Position numbers and translations under genes: made by a program. A stretch of 64,000 nucleotides of DNA from Thermococcus celericrescens (GTDB lineage: Archaea > Methanobacteriota_B > Thermococci > Thermococcales > Thermococcaceae): positions 52,288 to 116,287 of the forward strand of contig NZ_LLYW01000002.1 in the NCBI RefSeq assembly GCF_001484195.1. Reading direction: 5' to 3'. Within the stretch, counting starts at the first letter, position 1. Each line of letters begins with the position of its first letter. A model generated the notes under the pieces. That model worked only from the letters and a program-made list of their open reading frames with translations. It did no database searches and was not told the DNA's origin. Of this stretch, positions 1 through 8,972 are shown piece after piece.

Positions 1-1428
1 CTTCTTGACGACGATCGCGAGGTAGTGGTTGTAGCGGTACTGGGCGAAGACGGTTATCATATCCGCGTCCCAGGCGAAGGTTCTCGCGTAGGGTTCCCTT
101 CCGTCGTCGGTTCTCTCCCAGCCCTCAGCCAGGAGCTTTTCGGTCAGCTCGTCGAGCGCGGTGAGGTATGCTGTGGCGTTTGGATAAACTAGGAGCATGA
201 ACTCGACGTCGTCCGTTCTTCCGCTGTACCAGGCTGCCGCAGGGACTTCGGGAATATCGACGAAGTCGGTCGTGATGTTGAAGTCCTTCCTGAGGTCATC
301 GAGGACCATCGATATTACCATTTCAGGCTCCACGCTCCTCCCGCTGGCTGGCCGGAAGGTTCCCCTCGGCAGTCCGTTCCCTTCCGCGAGGAGGCTTGCC
401 GTCGGGTCGTCCCACTCCCACAGTTCCCGGACGGTTTCCTTAATCTCGCTCTCGTCTCCGAAGAGCAGAGTCAGCCTTTCCATTCCCGCCACATCGGCCA
501 GTTCAATGTAGACTCCGGAGCCGTTGGCCTCGAAGTAGTCGCTCACCACGAGATGTCCCGCCGGATCCCGGGTGTTGGTGTTGATATACTCCTCCTCGAC
601 CCAGCTGTTCCTAAGGAAAGCCTCCTTGAGCTGGAGGTAAACCTCCCTCCCCTCACGGGGCCGGTAAACAAGGAAAACTGCACTCACGTTGGTTCCCTCA
701 ACGGTTCCCTCCAGGGCGTCCAAGTAGCCGGAGAACCTCAAACCCCTCTCCTCGCTCCAGTTGCCCTCGGCCACTTTGACCGGCAGGAAGAGGCCAAGAA
801 CCTTGCCGGGGCTGGGTCCAATCGTGATGATGCTCCACGTGAATTCCGAGAGGCGCATCGCCCTCTCTTCCGAATCCCCTCCGGCGGTCCTCGCCACGAA
901 CAGGACATAGAAGTAGCGCTCGTAGGTATAGAATGCCGTGTAAGTCTCGTTTCCCCTCTCCCAGAAGGTTCCATCCCCCTGCTGGAAGCCATTCTCAATC
1001 AGGAATCCCACCACACCATTCATGGCCTCTTCGACCGCGGTTGAATTTGGGTATGCAAAGAGGCCGAACTCGATGCCGTCCGCCGCTCCGGTGAAGCTTG
1101 AGAGGCTCCTCGGGGGCAGGGGTATGTCCACGGGACTTTCAGTGACGTTGTATTTCTCGGAAATTCTGGAGACCACCTCACTGACGGAGTCTTTTGGGGA
1201 ATACGAGAACCAGTCCGGCCGTTTCGGCTTGAACGTTCCCGCGGGGAACGTGGCCTTTGCTCCCTCCCGTGGGGACGTGTTTTCGGAGATATGTTCGTCC
1301 ACGCCTTCGTGGGCCGTCTCAATCACCGGACTTTCTGTTTTCTCCCCCTGCGGGGCGTTGATGCATCCGCCTGACATTGTGATCAGAATTATGAGGATGA
1401 ATGAAACAATAATTTCGACGCGCCTCAT
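1..1428 (-). CDS. Putative lipoprotein, 3' end outside window
   Basis: An open minus-strand frame of 476 codons begins with ATG at 1428 and runs off the left edge without a stop. The N-terminus has a positive start (MRRVE), a hydrophobic stretch and a lipobox (MSGGC at about residues 16-20), so the protein should be exported and lipid-anchored to the outer face of the membrane. After a Pro/Glu/Thr-rich linker come two similar halves, each with a short motif of the form 'DIPxxP...GxxDxxEFxLxxYPNxTA' near residues 120 and 405, which suggests an internal duplication. I do not recognise a characterised family. It looks like a Thermococcales extracytoplasmic protein of unknown role. Confidence 0.75.
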   Translation of the reverse strand, partial: MRRVEIIVSFILIILITMSGGCINAPQGEKTESPVIETAHEGVDEHISENTSPREGAKATFPAGTFKPKRPDWFSYSPKDSVSEVVSRISEKYNVTESPVDIPLPPRSLSSFTGAADGIEFGLFAYPNSTAVEEAMNGVVGFLIENGFQQGDGTFWERGNETYTAFYTYERYFYVLFVARTAGGDSEERAMRLSEFTWSIITIGPSPGKVLGLFLPVKVAEGNWSEERGLRFSGYLDALEGTVEGTNVSAVFLVYRPREGREVYLQLKEAFLRNSWVEEEYINTNTRDPAGHLVVSDYFEANGSGVYIELADVAGMERLTLLFGDESEIKETVRELWEWDDPTASLLAEGNGLPRGTFRPASGRSVEPEMVISMVLDDLRKDFNITTDFVDIPEVPAAAWYSGRTDDVEFMLLVYPNATAYLTALDELTEKLLAEGWERTDDGREPYARTFAWDADMITVFAQYRYNHYLAIVVKK

Positions 1429-1625
1429 GGGTAGTCCCGGGAATTTTTAGATTTCAAATTATAAGTACTTTTCCCTTTCAAGTTGTTCCCAATCACCCCA
1501 CTGTCCCTTCTGAACCGTTCGTAGATCAGCTCGTCAAGGTATCGCCCATCGCTCCAGATGTGCTCTCTGAAGTGGATCTCATCCACCTTGCCGTCCAGCT
1601 GATTCAGTTGAAGCCTGCCACTCAT
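1425..1625 (-). pseudogene. C-terminal remnant of a GNAT acetyltransferase
   Basis: The reading frame contains HFREHIWSDGRYLDELIYER, which matches the usual end of RimJ/RimL-type N-acetyltransferases (arginine-glutamate, aromatic, Asp-Gly, then YxDELxY). No acetyl-CoA binding core precedes it in frame, so only the last third of a GNAT protein is left. It directly follows another, nearly complete GNAT pseudogene, so this was either a tandem pair or a duplicated 3' end. Its stop overlaps the start of the lipoprotein gene. Confidence 0.5.
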
Positions 1626-2150
1626 CCTTCATTATGTCATAGAACAACACATCAACGTATCCGTCCGGCGTCCACGCATGTTTCCTTAACTTTCCCATCA
1701 GCTTGAAGCCGTTCTTCTCAAGAACCCTTATTGAGGCAACGTTGTTCTCATAGGTTCTCGCAAAGACCTTGCGCAGATTCATGTAGCGAAAGTAAAACTT
1801 TAGGGTTAGCTTTACCGCCTCACTTGCGTAGCCCTGATTCCAGTGCTCTTTCCCTATAACATACCCTATTTCCGCCGTTCCGTTCATGAAGTCTATTCTG
1901 CTCAAGATGACTGTCCCAACGAGTTTGCCCTCCTCATTGAGTACTGCAAAGGCCCTTTTGGTCAGCTTTTTAGCCGTCAGATTCTCGTACCACCTCACCC
2001 ACTCTTCAAGCGTCGAAACATCTGAGGATCGGCGAGACTTTTGGTAATCTCTCTGTCATTGTTCCATTCCCAGATTTTCTGAATGTCTTCTCGGAGGATT
2101 ATGCCCAGCGAGACTTTCTTACCTTTGAGAATGATGGGCCTCATCGGCAT
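1579..2150 (-). pseudogene. GNAT (RimJ/RimL-like) N-acetyltransferase, frameshifted
   Basis: Read from ATG 2150 or 2144 (MRPIILKGKKVSLGI), the protein begins as a typical RimJ-like acetyltransferase that would transfer acetyl from acetyl-CoA to an amine. At about 2015-2030 the frame breaks: one frame ends in 'DPQMFRRLKSG' while the continuation 'STLEEWVRWYENL' lies in the next frame. The second part keeps the core motifs: IGYVIGKEHWNQGYASEAV (acetyl-CoA loop), then VASIRVLEKNGF. One base change restores a full-length protein, so this is either recent decay or a sequence error. The 3' end beyond 'FYDIMKDEW' is atypical and runs into a second GNAT remnant. Confidence 0.7.
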
Positions 2151-2215
2151 CACGGGGTTACAATGCGAAAAATATTTTAAAAGATTTTTCAACAAAGCCG
2201 CTCCAGTGATACGAA

Positions 2216-2839
2216 GTGGAGCGGTGGCTCAAGGGAGTTCTCCTGATCCTGGCTTTGACTGCGATGGTACTCTCGAACAAGTTCATCAGCCTGGGGCAGG
2301 TTCATAGGCTTTTGAATCTTGGGGAGATAATTTTCCTCGTCTTTGCCGTTTTAAGGCTCTTAGGTTACACCAGAGAGAAGCTCGGCCTCGGCGGTGAGTT
2401 TCATTTCATCAAGCACGTCCTGTTTCCCTTCGTTTTCTTCATGCTTCCGCTTATAGTTGTGGTGTTTGTTCCCCACAACCCCACGCCGCTGTGGAAGTTT
2501 GCCCCCTACTTCCTGAACTATCTCCTCATAGCCGGTCTCGTCGAGGAACTGCTTTTTAGGGGCCTGCTCTTCGCCTCCCTTGAAGAAAGGTTCAATGGGT
2601 GGAGTGCCCTCGTCGGAAACTCAGTGGTATTCTGGTTAGCCCACTTCGCCGTTGGACTCAACGCGTCTCAGCTCATCGCGGCGTTGATACACTCCTCCTA
2701 TCGGCTCGCCTTCAGGAGGATAGAACCCCTGATAGCAGTTCACGCGCTATGGGATGCGGCGTTCATAGCGCTGGAGCCCAGATTCTCGGGTTCGTGGGGG
2801 CTTATAATTGTTTTCCCCTCGGGGAAGCCCTCCTTATAG
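2216..2839 (+). CDS. CPBP-family intramembrane metalloprotease
   Basis: A 207-residue membrane protein with about six hydrophobic segments. The CPBP (CAAX protease/bacteriocin-processing, Rce1-like) signature is visible: EELLFRG at about residue 110, a histidine in 'WLAHFAVG' near 142, and HALWD near 180. In Rce1 homologues the paired glutamates and two histidines form the active site of an intramembrane protease. The substrate is unknown. Start and frame are supported by the hydrophobic N-terminus. It converges on another CPBP-like gene, their ends overlapping by 6 bases. Confidence 0.8.
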   Translation: MERWLKGVLLILALTAMVLSNKFISLGQVHRLLNLGEIIFLVFAVLRLLGYTREKLGLGGEFHFIKHVLFPFVFFMLPLIVVVFVPHNPTPLWKFAPYFLNYLLIAGLVEELLFRGLLFASLEERFNGWSALVGNSVVFWLAHFAVGLNASQLIAALIHSSYRLAFRRIEPLIAVHALWDAAFIALEPRFSGSWGLIIVFPSGKPSL

Positions 2840-3499
2840 CACCATACTCACCAACCATGTGAAAATCGGAACCTTAAGGCTCTCGGTTTTTCTTGCGAGA
2901 GAGTAGGTCAGCAGAGCAAGCATGGCCATATACACTCCTAAAAGCAGTGTCTGAACTGGTGGCATTCCGGTTATGACGTTTAAAACATGAGCAAAGCCCC
3001 AAAACACAACTGGGGCCAGAACTCCATTCGCTTCTCCAGCGAACTTGATCGTTCCTATATAGAGAGCGTTGACGGCGACAATTTCGAACAGGTAGTAGAA
3101 ATACTCCGTGAGAGTCGCTATCATCGCCAAAGGAACGTTTCCCTGGGCTCTTGATAGGTGATAGTGAAACGCCCTCAGGAGTTGTGGTGAATATGAGCCT
3201 CCGAAGTATGCAATTTCAACACTTAGAAACAGCAGAACAACGCCAGTGGCCAAGAAGAACTCTTTCCTTCCAAATTTCCCCATTAGGAGAGTTTTTACAT
3301 CAACGTCCAGCCACCTAAGGATAAATGCCAGTGCTATCACTCCCACTAAGGTTATTGCCCACGTTCTGATTATGTACTGAAAGGTGTTTTGGGACTTCCA
3401 TGAGCCAAGCAAAATCTTGGAAATTGCTCCAACCGCCAAGGGAGGCCCCCACATAACGAAGACGAACCAGGCGAGGGCGAAGAGGACGAGTTTTCTCAT
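2834..3499 (-). CDS. Divergent CPBP-like membrane protein
   Basis: A 221-residue polytopic membrane protein with six or seven predicted membrane spans. It has a partial CPBP layout: a glutamate in TEYFYYLFE (about residue 130), then FWGFAHVLN (about residue 170), which resembles the second CPBP motif (FxxxH). The usual EExxxR pair is not clearly present, so protease activity is doubtful. It overlaps the end of the convincing CPBP gene on the other strand and lies 33 bases after the start side of the beta-propeller gene. Function unknown; the family placement is an inference from motifs. Confidence 0.6.
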   Translation of the reverse strand: MRKLVLFALAWFVFVMWGPPLAVGAISKILLGSWKSQNTFQYIIRTWAITLVGVIALAFILRWLDVDVKTLLMGKFGRKEFFLATGVVLLFLSVEIAYFGGSYSPQLLRAFHYHLSRAQGNVPLAMIATLTEYFYYLFEIVAVNALYIGTIKFAGEANGVLAPVVFWGFAHVLNVITGMPPVQTLLLGVYMAMLALLTYSLARKTESLKVPIFTWLVSMVL

Positions 3500-3532
3500 G
3501 CTTCCACCTCCAGACGTGGGCGGCTTTTCGCC

Positions 3533-4468
3533 CTATCTGTCCTCAATCCTCTCGACGACAATTACAGTATTCTCCCCTTCCTCCTTAACCCCGAGTGCGA
3601 CGCCCTCGCCCAAAACCTCCACCCAGCCGTTCTCCCAGAGCTCCCTTACCTTTGGCTCCCCTTCCCCGGAAATCTCGACCACAACGGCCTTTCCTTCAAG
3701 CTCGCCCCCAACGAGGAGCTTATCGCCAATTGGTAGCAGTGAGGTGGCGCTTCCCTCCCCAAGGGTTGTATCGGCATTACCAACGCGAACCCAGAAGTTC
3801 CCCCCGCGATAGCCGGCTAAGACGAGCTTTCCGTTCCAGCGGCATGCCGTCAGCGCTATTCCCTCGGCAAGAACCTCCTCACGGGAGGGCTCGCCGTCTC
3901 TGCTAAACTCGAAGGATTTGACCTCCCAGCGCCCATCCTTAACGCTCCCGATGAGCCTCAGACCGTTTCCCTCCGGAAGCAGGGCCGTGAAGACGGCATC
4001 GTTCCAGCTTCCAAAGTCCTTCAGCCAGAGGAGCTCCCCCTCGGGGGCAACCTTCCCAAGAAAGAACCCCTTATCGCCCGGTCTTCCGGTTTCGCCTGCG
4101 ATGAAGAACCCATCCCCTGCGGGGAGGATTGAATAGACCGCCCCATTGTTTCTGACGTTGAGCTTCCTCTCCCAGAGGACGTTCAGGCTCTCGTCGAGCC
4201 TCGCGACGTAGGCCTTCCAGCCCTCGCCGCCGTCCGGTGTCGCAACACCTTCAACCGCCCCGCCAATCAGATAGCCGTCGTTGAGATTGAGCGCGCTGTG
4301 TCCCTCCCAGTCGTTTTCTCCCGCCAAAAAGCGGGTTTCAATGATTTCCTCTCCGTTAATCCTTGCCAGCATGATTCTGTAGTTCCTCCCGTCGTGGACG
4401 CTCCCGACGACGAGGTCTTTAGCCATGGCAACCGGAACCGTTTCAACGCCGAAGAAGTAGGTTCTCAT
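3533..4468 (-). CDS. Cytoplasmic beta-propeller-like protein of unknown function
   Basis: A 311-residue protein made of repeated short beta-rich units in which 'G-x-hydrophobic-IGG/IAGE' strands alternate with 'Wxxx' strands (examples GYLIGGAVEG, FFIAGETGRPG, LRLIGSVKDG, LVLAGYRGG, LLVGGELEG). This spacing is typical of PQQ- or WD-like beta-propellers with about five to six blades. No signal peptide is visible, so it is probably cytoplasmic. Its start is 4 bases from the stop of the flavodoxin-like gene on the same strand, suggesting a two-gene operon. I do not recognise a specific function. Confidence 0.65.
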   Translation of the reverse strand: MRTYFFGVETVPVAMAKDLVVGSVHDGRNYRIMLARINGEEIIETRFLAGENDWEGHSALNLNDGYLIGGAVEGVATPDGGEGWKAYVARLDESLNVLWERKLNVRNNGAVYSILPAGDGFFIAGETGRPGDKGFFLGKVAPEGELLWLKDFGSWNDAVFTALLPEGNGLRLIGSVKDGRWEVKSFEFSRDGEPSREEVLAEGIALTACRWNGKLVLAGYRGGNFWVRVGNADTTLGEGSATSLLPIGDKLLVGGELEGKAVVVEISGEGEPKVRELWENGWVEVLGEGVALGVKEEGENTVIVVERIEDR

Positions 4469-4472
4469 GGCC

Positions 4473-5036
4473 TTACCCCCTTTGAATTATCCTCTCGACG
4501 AACCTCTCAAGCCTGGCCCGGACCTCAGGATGTTCTATGAGGTTTCCCCGGAGGGAACCTCCGCCATACTCGTTCGAGGACAGCAGAACTGCCTCCGGCC
4601 AGCTCTCGCCACCGGTCAGCCCGTACAGCACCTCGTGGAGCGCCATATCTCCGCCGGAGCTGGTGTTTCCGATGAGTATGAAGTTCAGCTTCTCTTTGAA
4701 TGCCTTCCATTCCTCGTAGCTCTTGAAAACGGCCTGGCCCCTCTCGGAGAAGGCTCTGTAGAGGCCGGAGGCGTGGCCGCCGTAGGTTGGGACGGCGAAT
4801 ATCAGAACGTCAGCCTTTATTGCCTTCCTGTAGAGCGCCGGCACGTCGTCGTTTATGGGACAGTTACCGGTGAAGCACTCGTATTCACAGTGGCTGCAGG
4901 GCCTTATCTCCAGGTCATAGGCCTCTACCAGCTCTGTCTCGTGGCCTTTTTCCTCAAACTTCTGAAGGCAGAACCTGAGGATTCGGGCACAGTTGCCGCC
5001 CTTCCTGGCGCTGAACGCAACTCCAATGACCTTCAT
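4473..5036 (-). CDS. NADPH-dependent FMN reductase / flavodoxin-fold oxidoreductase
   Basis: A 187-residue flavodoxin-fold protein. It opens with the phosphate-binding loop KVIGVAFSARKGGNCARIL, followed by the archaeal iron-sulfur-flavoprotein-like cysteine set CSHCEYECFTGNC at residues 47-59, then the FMN-contacting loop VPTYGGHASGLYRAF. In ISF-type proteins such a compact cysteine motif binds a 4Fe-4S cluster; here the spacing (CxxCxxxCxxxxC) is similar, so an Fe-S flavoprotein that passes electrons is likely. It is the promoter-proximal gene of the pair with the beta-propeller gene. Start ATG at 5036. Confidence 0.8.
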   Translation of the reverse strand: MKVIGVAFSARKGGNCARILRFCLQKFEEKGHETELVEAYDLEIRPCSHCEYECFTGNCPINDDVPALYRKAIKADVLIFAVPTYGGHASGLYRAFSERGQAVFKSYEEWKAFKEKLNFILIGNTSSGGDMALHEVLYGLTGGESWPEAVLLSSNEYGGGSLRGNLIEHPEVRARLERFVERIIQRG

Positions 5037-5106
5037 TGTATCCCCAGTGTTACGACTCCAAATGGTTTTTAAGGATTACTCTTGATTTGGAATTCAGGTG
5101 TTGGCA

Positions 5107-6435
5107 ATGGAGGTAGAGAAGGCCGTTGAACTCGCGTTCTCACTCGGCGCGGAGTACGCGGAAGTGCGGTGGGAGGAGCTTCTCAGGGCGGAAATCACAG
5201 CCTCAGAGAGAGTTGATGTTTCTGCCCGCTCCACTGGGGGATTCGGGGTTAGAATCCTCGTGAACGGTTCCTGGGGCTTCGCCTCCGTGAACTCCCGGGA
5301 AGACCTTGAGTGGGCCGTCGAGAAAGCGGTAAGACTTGCACGGATTGGGGAAGGCAGGGTGAGGCTCGCGAAGGTCGGGCCAGTACGCGACCGGGTGGAA
5401 AGCAAGATGAAAATCAAGCCCTCAGAGGTATCGCTCGACGAGAAGGTGGAGGCCGTCAAGGAACTCCTAAACGCCCTCCCAGAAGCCTCAAGAAAGGTCG
5501 TCAAATACTCCGATTTCTCCGGCTTTAAGCGGCTTGTCACGAGCGAGGGGACTGAAATTGAATGGGAGCTGGAGGGGATTTCGTTTGAGGTCGATTTGGC
5601 TGTCTCTTCAAACGGACGGAGCGCATGGCTCTTCGAGCTCACCGGCTCGGTTGAGAGGGGATTTGAAGCCGTTGAGGATATAACCGGGAGGATACTCGGT
5701 GGAATAAAGGGACAGCTCGACTGTTTCCTGAGGGGGAGGCGGCCGAAGCTCCATGATGTCCCAGTGCTTCTCTCGCCCTACTTCGCGGGGATGATTGCCC
5801 ACGAGGCTTTAGGACACCTCGCGGAGGCCGACGAGTTGCCAAACACGCCCCTGGCGGGGAAGCTCGGAGAGAGGGTTGCCCCGGACCTCGTGAGCCTGAG
5901 CGACGGGAACGTCGAGGACGGCCACGGAAACGACCGCTACGATGACGAAGGTGTTCCAGTTAGGAAGGTCGAAATCCTGAAGGACGGGGTTTTCAGCAAG
6001 CCCCTCGTGGACAGGGAGAGGGCCTTTGAGCTCGGCGTGGAGCCGAACGGTCGCGCGAGGGCCGAGAGTTACGCCTTCGAGCCCATGGTGAGGATGAGGA
6101 ACACCTACTTCGAGCCCGGCGACTGGACGTTCGAGGAGCTCCTGGCTGAGGTGAGGCGGGGCTACTACCTCGTCCGTCCTGGGCCTGGACAGACCGGATT
6201 AGACTCGTCTTTCACTGCCGGAATTCTTGAAGGCTACACCATCGAGAACGGTGAGGTTGCAGGCCCAATATTCAGTGCCACCGCCAGCGGAAGGGCCCTG
6301 GATGCACTCCCCGGAATCCGGGGCCTCGGTAAGGAGCTCGACTTCGAGAACTCCTACTGCGGGAAAGGCCAGGTGGTAATGGTGAGCATGGGCGGGCCGC
6401 ACGTTCTCTTCGAGAGAGGAATAAGGGTGGTGTGA
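5107..6435 (+). CDS. tldD: TldD family metalloprotease
   Basis: About 442 residues, the usual length for TldD, the catalytic subunit of the TldD/TldE (PmbA) peptidase that degrades short unfolded peptides and matures some ribosomal peptides in bacteria. The zinc motif HEALGHLAEAD (HExxxH) is at about residue 230, and the conserved C-terminal CGKGQVVMVSMGGPH is present. I chose ATG 5107 rather than the upstream GTG because GGTG at 5097-5100 forms a well-spaced ribosome site. The next gene starts immediately after the stop and encodes the TldE partner, so the two are translated together. Confidence 0.9.
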   Translation: MEVEKAVELAFSLGAEYAEVRWEELLRAEITASERVDVSARSTGGFGVRILVNGSWGFASVNSREDLEWAVEKAVRLARIGEGRVRLAKVGPVRDRVESKMKIKPSEVSLDEKVEAVKELLNALPEASRKVVKYSDFSGFKRLVTSEGTEIEWELEGISFEVDLAVSSNGRSAWLFELTGSVERGFEAVEDITGRILGGIKGQLDCFLRGRRPKLHDVPVLLSPYFAGMIAHEALGHLAEADELPNTPLAGKLGERVAPDLVSLSDGNVEDGHGNDRYDDEGVPVRKVEILKDGVFSKPLVDRERAFELGVEPNGRARAESYAFEPMVRMRNTYFEPGDWTFEELLAEVRRGYYLVRPGPGQTGLDSSFTAGILEGYTIENGEVAGPIFSATASGRALDALPGIRGLGKELDFENSYCGKGQVVMVSMGGPHVLFERGIRVV

Positions 6436-7641
6436 ATGGAGCGCGAAGTTTATCGGTTCAGGGGGAAGAGCCTCGGCCTTTCGCTGGAGGGAAGCGTTAA
6501 GCCCTTCGCGCGAGTTCGGGAGTTCACCGCGGTCAGGCTCGTTGAGGACGGCAGGGTTGGCTGTGCACTCGCCGAAGGAAGGAACGAGGAGAAGGCAATC
6601 AAACTTGCCCGGGAGCTCCTGCGCTTTTCGAAGGATGAAAGTTACTCCCTTCCCCCTGGATCCAGGGTGCGCTGGGAGAGGACGTTTGAGGCTGATGTTG
6701 AGGACTCGGCCGAGGAACTCTCCTCGCTGGCGGATGATGTGGGGAAAAGGGGGCTTTCGCTCTCTGGAACCGTTGAGTTCATAACCCGGTGCCTCTCCGT
6801 TGAGAGCACCGCGGGGGCAGACGTCAAAGGGACCTACTCTCTTATGAAGGTTGAGCTTGAAATAGCCAGCAACGTTCCGTTCTCGCTCTCGACCGGCTCC
6901 GCCGCGAGAACTGAGGTTGGAAAGCTCCTTAATCCCTACCTCCGCCTTGTGGAGGGCCTTGGGGAGACGGAGCCCCCGAAGGGAGAGGCTGAGGTCATCA
7001 TAGCACCGACGCCGCTTTACGCCCTTCTCATTTCACCCATCCTCTGGAAGTTCCGGGGGAGCACGGCGGTGAAAGCGCCGGGAATGGAGGCGAAAGAAGG
7101 AGAAATCCTGGCCTCGCCTCTCGTGACGGTTCTCGACGACCCGATCGATAAGGGCTCGCTCCGCTACGTGAAGGCAGACGACGAAGGAGTCAAAGCGGGG
7201 AAAAACGTCCTCATTGAGGAAGGCGTTGCTAAAGGACTCCTCTGGGACAGCTACACGGCTTGGAGGGCCGGGAGGAAGAGCACGGGCAACGGAATAAGGA
7301 TAGGCGAGAGGGTTTTCGATGGCCCGCACAACCTGACGCTCGCCCCCGGAAGGAAGGGCCTCGATGGGCTTATAGGTGAAGTCGAGAAGGGATTTTTGAT
7401 CCTCGGCGTCAGGGGCGCGAACGCACTCGATCCGACGACGGGGGACTTCTCGGTGGTCGCTACTCCTGCCCTCGTAATCGAGCGCGGCGAAACCGTCGGC
7501 TTCTCCCGCTTTGAACTCAAGGGGAACGTCTGGGAACTGCTCAAAAACACCACAGGAGTTGGAAGTGAGCTCGCGAGAATCTGGCTCGACGAAGGGCTCT
7601 CGCTGTCCCTACCCTTCCTGAGGACGGAGGTGGTTGTGTGA
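6436..7641 (+). CDS. tldE: TldE/PmbA family protein, partner of TldD
   Basis: A 401-residue member of the TldE/PmbA half of the protease pair. It shares the overall fold with TldD but lacks the HExxxH motif; the equivalent region (EAEVIIAPTPLYALLISP, about residue 195) has no zinc ligands, as is normal for TldE. The C-terminal part carries NALDPTTGDFSVVATPALVIERG, matching the family ending. It starts right after the tldD stop, which fits obligate heterodimer formation. The next gene (GTG at 7638) overlaps its stop by 4 bases. Confidence 0.88.
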   Translation: MEREVYRFRGKSLGLSLEGSVKPFARVREFTAVRLVEDGRVGCALAEGRNEEKAIKLARELLRFSKDESYSLPPGSRVRWERTFEADVEDSAEELSSLADDVGKRGLSLSGTVEFITRCLSVESTAGADVKGTYSLMKVELEIASNVPFSLSTGSAARTEVGKLLNPYLRLVEGLGETEPPKGEAEVIIAPTPLYALLISPILWKFRGSTAVKAPGMEAKEGEILASPLVTVLDDPIDKGSLRYVKADDEGVKAGKNVLIEEGVAKGLLWDSYTAWRAGRKSTGNGIRIGERVFDGPHNLTLAPGRKGLDGLIGEVEKGFLILGVRGANALDPTTGDFSVVATPALVIERGETVGFSRFELKGNVWELLKNTTGVGSELARIWLDEGLSLSLPFLRTEVVV

Positions 7642-8258
7642 GAGAAACCCTGGATAACTTCCACTTCAAAGTCCTCGAAGCTTTCAGGAAGGCCGGCGGC
7701 ACGGAGGAGGAACTCACGTGGCTCACCGGTTCGGCACTGGCTTTGTTTCCTGCCCACAGGGAAGAGATCCGGCTGAGGCTCAGAACCATGGAGGAGATCC
7801 TAAGGAGGGCCAGGGGGAGAATTCTTGAGGTCGGCTCCGGTTCCGGACTGCTCGCCCTCGCGCTCTCTGAGAAGGGAACCGTCATCGGAGTCGAAAAGAG
7901 GGCCGACTTCTTTCCCTTCCTTCGGGAGCTTGAGAACGGACGGCTGGTCTTCATCCGGGCGGACTTCCTCAGCGACGACGTTGGGCGGGACTTTGACACC
8001 GTGGTCTTCTCCTACATCCTCCACGACCTTGAACCTGAGTCGTTCATAAAACGGGCCGCTGAAGTTCTCTCGCCCGGTGGCAGAGTCCTCGTCGGCGACT
8101 TCGACCTTAATGGGCTGAGAGAAAAGATAAAGGAGCTCGCCGGGCTTTATGGGCTCCTCGTGAGTGAGGAACTCATCCTCGGACGGGCAACGAGTCACGG
8201 CAGGGAGTGCGATGCGTTCCTGCTCGTCCTTGAAAAACCGGGGGAGGCCAAAAAATGA
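7638..8258 (+). CDS. Class I SAM-dependent methyltransferase
   Basis: A 206-residue protein whose central domain is a Rossmann-type methyltransferase: ILEVGSGSGLLALALSEKG (motif I, about residues 62-80), VIGVEKRADF (motif II) and DTVVFSYILHDL (motif IV region), then LSPGGRVLVGDF. The N-terminal 55 residues are helical. The substrate is unknown. It starts with GTG, overlaps tldE by 4 bases and is overlapped in turn by the nitrilase gene, so it belongs to the same operon, but no shared pathway is evident. Confidence 0.8.
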   Translation: MRETLDNFHFKVLEAFRKAGGTEEELTWLTGSALALFPAHREEIRLRLRTMEEILRRARGRILEVGSGSGLLALALSEKGTVIGVEKRADFFPFLRELENGRLVFIRADFLSDDVGRDFDTVVFSYILHDLEPESFIKRAAEVLSPGGRVLVGDFDLNGLREKIKELAGLYGLLVSEELILGRATSHGRECDAFLLVLEKPGEAKK

Positions 8259-8938
8259 AGGTAGCTCTAATCCCGATGCGCGTTGAGGTTGGAAACTTCG
8301 AGGCCAACTGGCGGGAGTTTGAGAAGCGCTTTGAGGAGGCCCTGAAACATGACCCAGACTTCGTTGTCTTCCCGGAGTACTGTTTGACTGGCTTTAATGA
8401 GTGGGACTTCAGCGGGGCAAAGCTTTACGACGAAATAGTGGAGAGGGTGAGCCGGCTTGCCAGGGAGGCGGGCGTTTACATAGTCTTTGGACTCCTCGAA
8501 CCCTACAAAAACTGCGTCTACAATTCGGCTTTGCTGATCGGCAGGAACGGGGAAATCCTGCTGAAGCACCGCAAGTTCCAGGAGCCAATGAAGTTCTGCA
8601 CCGGCAACACCGTAAAGACCGCAAAGACGGAGTTCGGCAAAGTCGCGATAATCATCTGCGGCGACCTCTACAACAAGAGGATAGCAAAGTGGATCAGACG
8701 GAAAAGGCCAGATTACGTCTTCATGCCGATGGATCGCTCACCGTGGGGTGAGTTCAACCTCGCGGAGGAAGTGGATGACATGGGCAGGCGAGTTGCCTTC
8801 CTTGGAGTCAGAACGTTCATCGTAAACAGCTTTGGCCACTGGGACAGCTTCGGCGGCGCGTGGGTCTTTGATGCGGATGGAACGCTCCTGGCCTCGACCG
8901 AGGGTGAGAAAACTCTCCTCTGGGAGGAACAACTTTAA
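8255..8938 (+). CDS. Carbon-nitrogen hydrolase (nitrilase superfamily)
   Basis: A 227-residue nitrilase-fold amidase. The catalytic triad is visible: Glu in VVFPEYCLTGF (about residue 42), Lys in LLKHRKFQEP (about residue 108) and Cys in IIICGDLYN (about residue 138). Such enzymes hydrolyse amides through a cysteine thioester. At this length it is somewhat short compared with 260-270 residue omega-amidase or beta-ureidopropionase types, and the specificity cannot be read. It overlaps the methyltransferase stop by 4 bases as the fourth gene of the tldD operon. Confidence 0.85.
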   Translation: MKVALIPMRVEVGNFEANWREFEKRFEEALKHDPDFVVFPEYCLTGFNEWDFSGAKLYDEIVERVSRLAREAGVYIVFGLLEPYKNCVYNSALLIGRNGEILLKHRKFQEPMKFCTGNTVKTAKTEFGKVAIIICGDLYNKRIAKWIRRKRPDYVFMPMDRSPWGEFNLAEEVDDMGRRVAFLGVRTFIVNSFGHWDSFGGAWVFDADGTLLASTEGEKTLLWEEQL

Positions 8939-8972
8939 AGCCCCCTGATATTAAGGGCCTTGGGGGATGGGA

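Noticed and set aside
553..1450. Long plus-strand frames at 553-1044 and 1022-1450
   Set aside because: They are antisense to the lipoprotein frame, which has a signal peptide, lipobox and consistent codon use throughout.
2216..2260. GCGGTGGCTCAAGG resembling a tRNA D-arm
   Set aside because: It lies in the first codons of the CPBP gene and no other tRNA parts are present.
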